A program made the position numbers and the translations under genes. From the NCBI RefSeq assembly GCF_020873875.1, contig NZ_JAHWGU010000048.1:1-44431 (forward strand): a DNA stretch of 44,431 nucleotides, given 5' to 3'. How positions within the stretch are numbered: the stretch's first letter is position 1; each line of letters starts with the position of its first letter. A model generated the notes under the pieces. That model ran no database searches. It worked only from the letters and a program-made list of their open reading frames with translations, and had not been told where the DNA came from. Positions 39,835-44,431 of this stretch are shown piece by piece. This stretch comes from Actinoplanes sp. DH11 (GTDB taxonomy: Bacteria > Actinomycetota > Actinomycetes > Mycobacteriales > Micromonosporaceae).

Positions 39835-39959
39835 CCCTAGCTCGCCTCCGCCGCTTCGACCCCTCACCCCCTCTGCCGCCTCGCCCCTCGGCGATCCTGT
39901 TTCCCCGCCGCCGATCCCATCGCTCGTCGCCGCCGTAAGGCGGGAAAGGTTCTCTCTTG

Positions 39960-40664
39960 ATGAAGCAAGCAGTCCTCCGCCGTGCCGTGGCCGTCTCCGC
40001 CGTCGCGGCCGCCGTAGTCCTCGGTGTCGCCGTCCCGGCCGCCGCGCACGTGACGGTCAACCCGGGCGACGCCACTCAGGGCGGCTACGCCAAGGTCTCG
40101 TTCCGCGTGCCCAACGAGAGCGACACCGCGTCCACCACGAAGCTCGAGATCAACCTGCCGATGGAGAGCCCGGTCGGGTCCGTCTCGATCAAGCCGGTGC
40201 CGGGCTGGACCGCGGTGGCCGAGAAGTCGAAGCTGACCACGCCGGTGCAGGTGCACGGCGCCGAGATGACCGAGGCCGTCTCGAAGATCACGTGGACCGC
40301 CGCGAAGGGCTCGGAGATCAAGGCGGGCACGTTCCAGGAGTTCGACGTGTCGATGGGGCCGCTGCCGCAGACCGAGCAGATGGTGTTCAAGGCGCTCCAG
40401 ACGTACTCGGACGGCAACATCGTCCGCTGGATCGACGAACCGACCACCGACGGCACCGAGCCGGAACTGCCCGCGCCGGTCCTCAAGCTCACCGCCGCCG
40501 GCGCCGAGACCGCGGCGAGCGCCGCCCCGGCCGCCGAGGCAGCCCCGGCGGAGAGTGACAGCGGCAGTGGCGGTACCGCGTGGGGGATCGCCGGTCTGGT
40601 CGCGGGCCTCGCGGGCCTGGTGCTGGGCCTGCTCGCCTACCGCAAGGCCGCCGCGAAGCCCTGA
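39960..40664 (+). CDS. YcnI-family (DUF1775) copper-linked protein
   Basis: The protein is 234 residues from ATG 39960 (a TTG directly before is less likely), with GGGAAAGG upstream. The signal peptide ends VAVPAAAHVTVNPGDA, so His is the first mature residue, the copper ligand of YcnI together with a Trp in PGWTAV. Family strands follow: YAKVSFRVPNESDTASTTKL, EINLPMESPVGSVSIKPVPG, ITWTAAKGSEIKAGTFQEFD, and WIDEPTTDGTEPELPAPVL. An Ala/Glu linker and a C-terminal helix (AGLVAGLAGLVLGLLAY) anchor it. It probably works with CopC in copper handling outside the cell. Confidence 0.9.
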   Translation: MKQAVLRRAVAVSAVAAAVVLGVAVPAAAHVTVNPGDATQGGYAKVSFRVPNESDTASTTKLEINLPMESPVGSVSIKPVPGWTAVAEKSKLTTPVQVHGAEMTEAVSKITWTAAKGSEIKAGTFQEFDVSMGPLPQTEQMVFKALQTYSDGNIVRWIDEPTTDGTEPELPAPVLKLTAAGAETAASAAPAAEAAPAESDSGSGGTAWGIAGLVAGLAGLVLGLLAYRKAAAKP

Positions 40665-40760
40665 CATCCCGGGCACGGCGTAGGTCTGACGTCCCGGGCA
40701 CGGCGTAGGCCTGCCGTCCCGGCCGCCGCGAAACCCTGACATCCCGGACACGGCGGAAGG
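40661..40760. repeat. 25-bp tandem repeat spanning a stop codon
   Basis: Four units of about 25 bp begin CTGACATCCCGGGCACGGCG. The first contains the TGA of the YcnI gene and the third also repeats the codons before it (GCCGCCGCGAARCC), so the 3' end of the gene has been duplicated more than once. Confidence 0.8.
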
Positions 40761-40786
40761 GCGCCGGCTCATCGGAGCCGGCGCCC
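40759..40786. terminator. Strong hairpin between convergent genes
   Basis: GGGCGCCGGCTC and GAGCCGGCGCCC pair perfectly over 12 bp with an ATCG loop. It lies between the YcnI gene and the convergent GNAT gene and can end transcription from both sides. Confidence 0.8.
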
Positions 40787-40819
40787 GCTTCGTCAGCTTG
40801 CGCCCTTCGTGTGCCAGCT

Positions 40820-41380
40820 CTATCGCGACGAGCTCAGCGGCAGCGCCCGGACCAGCATCCGGTGGGAGCGCCACCCCGGGAACGGCACCAGGTCACCGAC
40901 GTGCTGGAAGCTCAGCCGCTGCAGCGCGTGCCACACCCGGGTGTTCGTCTCCGTGACGGCCAGTGTCACGCGCTCCTCGGAACGCTGCTCCAGCAGGTCG
41001 TTGACCATCCGGACGCCGAGCCGGTGGCGGCGGTACTCGGGCAGCACGAACGCCTCGCAGATCGCGAACGTGCGCCCCTCCCACTCGACCGCCAGGTCCG
41101 GGTCGGTGGCGTCGGTCAGGTCCCGCCACCAGAGCGTCTCCGGCGGCAGCGGGCAGCCCATCACGGTGCCGACCAGTTCCCCGTCCACATAACCGACCGC
41201 GGCCTCGAAGCCCGGCGCCTCGGCCGTCCACCGCAGCCTGTCCTCCACGGAGGGCTCACTGTGGTCGACGAGGTGCAGATCCGCGGCGTGCACGCGCCGG
41301 TAGACCGCGGCGAGCGCCTCCAGATCCACATGATCAGTGATCTCCACGGCGCTCTTGACGCCGTCCACTTCCAGTGACAT
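40820..41380 (-). CDS. Iron-regulated GNAT-family acetyltransferase
   Basis: The protein is 186 residues from ATG 41380. The first part is helical (ALAAVYRRVHAADLHLVDHS). GNAT core: FEAAVGYVDGELVGTVMGCP, LPPETLWWRDLTD, ICEAFVLPEYRRHRLGVRMV (motif A, R-x-x-R-x-G) and LAVTETNTRVWHALQRLSFQ (late motif). It ends WRSHRMLVRALPL. An almost perfect iron box lies 16 bp upstream, so expression should rise when iron is scarce. Iron-linked acetyltransferases are known in hydroxamate siderophore synthesis, but they have a different sequence type, and the substrate here is unknown. Confidence 0.85.
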   Translation of the reverse strand: MSLEVDGVKSAVEITDHVDLEALAAVYRRVHAADLHLVDHSEPSVEDRLRWTAEAPGFEAAVGYVDGELVGTVMGCPLPPETLWWRDLTDATDPDLAVEWEGRTFAICEAFVLPEYRRHRLGVRMVNDLLEQRSEERVTLAVTETNTRVWHALQRLSFQHVGDLVPFPGWRSHRMLVRALPLSSSR

Positions 41381-41395
41381 GAAAGCCTTCCCAGA

Positions 41396-41414
41396 TAAGG
41401 TGAGGCTAACCTAA
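41396..41414. promoter_or_regulatory. DmdR/IdeR-type iron box before a GNAT gene
   Basis: TAAGGTGAGGCTAACCTAA matches the iron box TTAGGTTAGGCTAACCTAA at 17 of 19 positions, the best of the three in this window. It lies 16 bp upstream of the ATG at 41380. Confidence 0.85.
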
Positions 41415-41459
41415 TCAAACTGCGGCGGCGCAGGCAAGCCACCGCGTCGATGTCCGGTG

Positions 41460-41816
41460 TCACTCGGCGAGGTCGGCCGCCGGGAGCCGCATCCGGTAGG
41501 CGTCGGTCACCAACTCCGCCAGCCGGGCGACGGTCACCTTGGCCAGGCGGAGCATCACCAGCGGCAGGCCCTCGTACCCCGATGTGGTGAAGAAGAGGTC
41601 CGGCTCACCGAGCAGCAGTGCCTGCTTCTCGGCCTCGTCGCCGACGTAGAGCACGGCGATGTCGGTGCGGAGGCGACGCGGCTTGCCCGGCACGCGCTCC
41701 GGGTACGACCAGACGAACCCCTTGTTGCCGACCCGGAAGTCGAAGCCGTCACTGTCGATCTCCACCACGTCCGGCAGGGCCAGCGCGAGGCGGCGTACGT
41801 CATCCGCATCAGCCAT
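41460..41816 (-). CDS. MmcQ/YjbR family protein
   Basis: The protein is 118 residues from ATG 41816. It has the MmcQ/YjbR double-wing fold pattern: VRRLALALPDVVEIDSDGFD, FRVGNKGFVWSYPERVPGKP, IAVLYVGDEAEKQALLLGEP, FFTTSGYEGLPLVMLRLAKV and the closing VTDAYRMRLPAADL. The family is called DNA-binding by analogy with CyaY-like folds, but its function is not settled. A longer frame to 41879 lacks homology. It is divergent from the TauE/SafE gene. Confidence 0.87.
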   Translation of the reverse strand: MADADDVRRLALALPDVVEIDSDGFDFRVGNKGFVWSYPERVPGKPRRLRTDIAVLYVGDEAEKQALLLGEPDLFFTTSGYEGLPLVMLRLAKVTVARLAELVTDAYRMRLPAADLAE

Positions 41817-41905
41817 GCCGCCATCCTGCCATCGCCGGTGTTCCTCGAAACGCCGTCTTGCCGCCGGAGGCGCAAGCAACTAATCTCCGATCTAACAAAT
41901 AGGAA

Positions 41906-41977
41906 ATGCAGGCCACGTCGGCGATGCAGCCTTGGGCTGAAACCGCACGTATCCACCCCATCCACCACTGGCGGTAG
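41906..41977 (+). CDS. Possible 23-codon leader ORF before the exporter
   Basis: ATG 41906 follows AATAGGAA and reads 23 codons to TAG at 41975, four bases before the exporter ATG at 41982. The peptide has three Trp/His-rich turns (MQPWAE, HPIHHW) and no Cys. CAGCC TT GGGCTG within it could form a small hairpin. A leader-peptide or coupling role is possible; chance is not excluded. Confidence 0.35.
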   Translation: MQATSAMQPWAETARIHPIHHWR

Positions 41978-41981
41978 AGAC

Positions 41982-42941
41982 ATGCAGAAACTTCTCCTCC
42001 TGGCCCTCGTCGGCCTCGGTGCGCAGCTCGTCGACGGCAGTCTGGGCATGGCATACGGTGTGACGTCCACCACACTGCTGCTCGCCGTCGGCACCAACCC
42101 GGCCGCCGCGTCGGCCACCGTGCACCTCGCCGAGATCGGCACCACGCTGGTCTCCGGCTTCTCGCACTGGAAGTTCGGCAACGTCGACTGGAAGGTCGTC
42201 GCCAAGATCGGTGTCCCGGGCGCGGTCGGCGCCTTCGCCGGTGCGACGTTCCTCTCCAACCTCTCCACCGAGACCGCGGCGCCGCTGATGGCGATCATCC
42301 TGCTGGTCCTCGGCCTCTACGTCTTTCTCCGCTTCACCTTCCAGGGACTCCCCAAGGGGCACCTCGGCAAGCCGCTGCGCAAGCGGTTCCTCGGCCCGCT
42401 CGGCCTGGTCGCCGGCTTCGTCGACGCCACCGGGGGCGGAGGCTGGGGCCCGGTCGGCACCCCGGCGATCCTGGCCAGCGGCCGCCTCGAGCCGCGCAAG
42501 ACCATCGGCTCCATCGACACCAGCGAGTTCCTGATCGCGGTCGCCGCCAGCCTCGGCTTCCTCTGGGGTCTGGGCGACGAGAACATCGACTACGGCTGGG
42601 TGGCGGCCCTGCTGATCGGCGGCGTCATCGCGGCGCCGATCGCGGCCTGGCTGGTCCGGCACATCCCGCCGCGGGTGCTCGGCGCCGCCGTCGGTGGCCT
42701 GATCATCCTCACCAACACCCGGTCCCTGCTGCGCAGCGACTGGATCGACGCGTCCGACCCGGTGCGCTACACGGTCTACGCCGTGATCTACGCGGCCTGG
42801 GCGGCGGCGCTGGTCTACGCCATCAAGCAGTACCGCAAGAACGCCGACGAGGACCGCCGCATCCTCGCCGAGGCCGAAGCCGCCGCAGCCGCCGACGCCG
42901 CCGGTGAGGCGCCCGGCGAGAAGGCATCCACCCCGGCCTGA
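41982..42941 (+). CDS. TauE/SafE family sulfite/organosulfonate exporter
   Basis: The protein is 319 residues from ATG 41982. It begins MQKLLLLALVGLGAQLVDGS and shows the two TauE/SafE motifs: GSLGMAYGVTSTTLLLAVGT with ATVHLAEIGTTLVSG, and in the second half GFVDATGGGGWGPVGTPAIL with IDTSEFLIAVAAS. About eight helices. The C-terminal tail (EDRRILAEAEAAAAADAAGE) is a charged helix in the cytoplasm. It should export sulfite, sulfonates or a similar anion. The AT-rich leader and possible leader ORF upstream suggest its own control. The hairpin at 42966-43000 ends the unit. Confidence 0.87.
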   Translation: MQKLLLLALVGLGAQLVDGSLGMAYGVTSTTLLLAVGTNPAAASATVHLAEIGTTLVSGFSHWKFGNVDWKVVAKIGVPGAVGAFAGATFLSNLSTETAAPLMAIILLVLGLYVFLRFTFQGLPKGHLGKPLRKRFLGPLGLVAGFVDATGGGGWGPVGTPAILASGRLEPRKTIGSIDTSEFLIAVAASLGFLWGLGDENIDYGWVAALLIGGVIAAPIAAWLVRHIPPRVLGAAVGGLIILTNTRSLLRSDWIDASDPVRYTVYAVIYAAWAAALVYAIKQYRKNADEDRRILAEAEAAAAADAAGEAPGEKASTPA

Positions 42942-42965
42942 CCCCGCGCCGCACCTCACCCTGCC

Positions 42966-43000
42966 GAAACGCCCTGGGAGCCGATCTCCCGGGGCGTTTC
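42966..43000. terminator. Strong hairpin after the exporter gene
   Basis: GAAACGCCC T GGGAG pairs with CTCCC G GGGCGTTTC: 15 pairs including one T-G wobble, with a 5-base loop. It lies 25 bp after the stop and contains T residues at the foot of the stem, close to a classical terminator. Confidence 0.85.
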
Positions 43001-43174
43001 CCTGCCTGCCTTGTGCCCGGGGTGCCGGCCGCCCCCGGTCCCTGCACCTTCTGACGCCGGCCGCTCCGGCGTCCGCCGCCGCGATGCCTGCCGTCCCGAT
43101 GCTCGCCGCTCCCGTGGGCGCCGCCTCCGGCGTTCGCCGCCTCCGGCGTTCGCCGTTTCCGGTGGCTGCTGCCG
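43001..43174. other. Intergenic region between convergent genes
   Basis: This is GC-rich DNA with reiterated GCCGCCTCCGGCGTTCGCCG-like words but no supported gene. Its frames are shadows of base composition. Confidence 0.4.
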
Positions 43175-44098
43175 TCAGTGGTCGGGCGTTCCCGGCGGGG
43201 CCATGATCCGCAGCGCGTTCGGGTCCAGCGCGATCCGCAGTGGCGTCCGCCCGCACGGCTCGCCGTCCACCTCGACGGCAGCCGGCCGGTCGGTCTCCAG
43301 CCACAGTTCGCCGACCGCCAGGAACGGGCGCTCGTGCAGCGTCCGCCGGTGCCCGGTCAGCGCGTTGCGGGCGGTCTCACGCAGCAGCTCGCGCCGCGTC
43401 GACCCACCCACCGGGTAGGCGACCAGCAACCGGTCGTCGGCATGCGCGTCCGCGGTGATCGGGCGACCGGCGTGGAAGCCCCCGTTCGCCACGTAGACCT
43501 GGTGCGTACTGAAAACGATCTCGTCGCCGCCGGCCCGCACGACGGCGCGCAGCGGCCGGTGCCGGGCGAGTAGACCCAGAGCGGTGATCGGGTACGCGAG
43601 CCGGCCCAGCGCCCGCTTCAACCGGCTCGGCACGTTGATCATGACTTCGGCGGAGAGCCCGACACCGACGTGGTTGGTGAACGGCATGTCACCGGCGATC
43701 CCGAGGTCCACATCGATCACCGCGCCCTCGGTCATCGTCGCGATCGCGGTGTCCAGATCGGGCGAGATGCCGACGGTCCGGGCGAAGTTGTTGGTGGTGC
43801 CCAGCGGCAGCAGCCCGAGCGCCATGTCCCGGTGCGTCAGCATCCGGCCCGCCGTACTGATCGTGCCGTCACCCCCGCCCGCGACCAGCAGGTCCGGCCC
43901 CAGGTCGATCGCGTCGCGCAGGCTCCGTTCCAGGTCGCGTTCCACTGCGAACGCCCCCAGCAGCGTGAACCCGGCCGCCACCAGCCGGTCGTGCGCGTCG
44001 GCGTAGAGCTGCCGGCCGCGCCGCGAGCGGGCGTTGACCACGAGAGCCGCGCGACGTTCCCGCCGGATGTCCTCGGTCAGCTGTTGCTTCGTGCGCAC
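43175..44098 (-). CDS. Diacylglycerol kinase family lipid kinase
   Basis: The protein is 307 residues from a GTG at 44098. The DAGK catalytic fold is clear: AALVVNARSRRGRQLY at the N-terminus, the nucleotide motif DLLVAGGGDGTISTAGRML near residue 75, LALGLLPLGTTNNFARTVG-type substrate loop (GTTNNFAR), and the C-terminal half with FTNHVGVGLSAEV, HAGRPITADAHADDRLLVAY and VEVDGEPCGRTPL. It phosphorylates diacylglycerol or a related lipid with ATP at the membrane face. Related actinobacterial enzymes help make mannosylated lipids. No operon partner is visible. Confidence 0.9.
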   Translation of the reverse strand: MRTKQQLTEDIRRERRAALVVNARSRRGRQLYADAHDRLVAAGFTLLGAFAVERDLERSLRDAIDLGPDLLVAGGGDGTISTAGRMLTHRDMALGLLPLGTTNNFARTVGISPDLDTAIATMTEGAVIDVDLGIAGDMPFTNHVGVGLSAEVMINVPSRLKRALGRLAYPITALGLLARHRPLRAVVRAGGDEIVFSTHQVYVANGGFHAGRPITADAHADDRLLVAYPVGGSTRRELLRETARNALTGHRRTLHERPFLAVGELWLETDRPAAVEVDGEPCGRTPLRIALDPNALRIMAPPGTPDH

Positions 44099-44370
44099 CG
44101 CCGCACCCTATCGTCCGCTCCTGATCATCAGCTGAAACCGCGCACCCACCCTCCCGTAGCTCTCCCGCACCTTCCCAGCCGACACCCCCAGCGCCCCGCC
44201 ACCCTCTCCAGGGCGCGCCGCCCCACCGCGGTCCCGCCGCCCCGCCGCCCCTCCGCGCCCCTCCGCCCCGCCGCCCCGCCGCCCCGCCCCGCCGCCCTCC
44301 GCGCCACGCCGTCCCGCCGCCCCGCAGCGCCTCCGCGCCACGCCGTCCCGCAGCCCCGCCCCGCGCAGTG
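44099..44370. repeat. Low-complexity GC tract upstream of the lipid kinase
   Basis: From about 44190 to 44360 the DNA is a run of CCCCGCCGCCC and CTCCGCGCC words in imperfect tandem. No protein frame through it looks real. The first 90 bases contain the presumed kinase promoter, but I cannot pick its elements. Confidence 0.6.
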
Positions 44371-44431
44371 GATCTTGGAGTGTTGTGGGCGACGCACGAA
44401 GCGTTTGTGGTTGAAAGCGGGGCCTATGACC
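44371..44431 (+). repeat. Dispersed intergenic repeat, copy at the right edge
   Basis: It begins GATCTTGGAGTG and carries GTTTGTGGTTG and GGGGCCTATGACC, as in the copy at 325-392. The window ends inside or at the end of the element. Confidence 0.6.

Overview
The window is about 44 kb of very GC-rich DNA. GTG starts, 1-4 bp start/stop overlaps, a full siderophore-interacting protein, a DUF3349/small membrane protein/PitA block like the one in mycobacteria, and DUF7144, YcnI and CopC genes all point to an actinomycete chromosome. The closest fit by style is the Actinoplanes/Micromonospora group; this is inference from gene content, not a database match. I saw no tRNA, rRNA, CRISPR array, phage or intact insertion sequence.

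Region 1 (about 0.5-14.5 kb) reads as a stress-adaptation island: two YihY/BrkB membrane proteins, a holin-linked alkaline-phosphatase-type enzyme, a class II glutamine amidotransferase, a metallophosphoesterase, an Rv1733c-like membrane protein, DUF7144, a lipoprotein, a PPK2 polyphosphate kinase, a two-TM potassium channel, an HdeD-type (DUF308) protein, DUF2231, a ThrE-like exporter and an 823-residue MalT-type LuxR regulator. The mix recalls dormancy (DosR-like) gene sets of actinobacteria. Two things stand out. Nearly every promoter region in the island carries the same imperfect palindrome (TCAYCC, 3-7 bases, GGRTGA), which I infer to be the operator of one regulon. The island is also decaying: at least four of its genes are frameshifted or truncated, and I see no such damage in the other 30 kb.

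Region 2 (14.5-23.6 kb) holds a heterodimeric ABC exporter with one consensus and one destroyed ATP site, preceded by an iron box; a DUF559/AbiEi-type gene behind a 42-bp tandem repeat containing DnaA-box-like sequences; an alpha/beta hydrolase; an iron-boxed siderophore-interacting protein; an orphan Flp pilin; a receiver-only regulator; a GAF protein; and a GNAT acetyltransferase. A third and best-matching iron box lies in front of another GNAT gene at 41.4 kb, so three separate loci look controlled by a DmdR/IdeR-type repressor.

Region 3 (23.6-34.5 kb) contains a P-type ATPase, two glycosyltransferases, a methyltransferase with a repeat-encoded Ala/Pro linker plus an unrecognised partner, then DUF3349, a small membrane protein and the phosphate transporter PitA, and a secreted SGNH hydrolase.

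Region 4 (34.6-44.1 kb) contains a SelT/SelW-like protein, a Ca2+/H+ antiporter, an operon of DUF318 permease, TIGR03943 protein and a secreted beta-propeller-like protein, a CopC/YcnI copper pair, the iron-boxed GNAT, an MmcQ/YjbR protein, a TauE/SafE exporter with a possible leader ORF, and a diacylglycerol-kinase-type lipid kinase.

Non-coding structure is abundant: two arrays of an 18-bp repeat in both orientations between convergent genes (19.1-19.6 and 28.5-29.0 kb), several minisatellites, some duplicating stop codons, strong terminator-like hairpins between convergent genes, and related repeat copies at both ends of the window.
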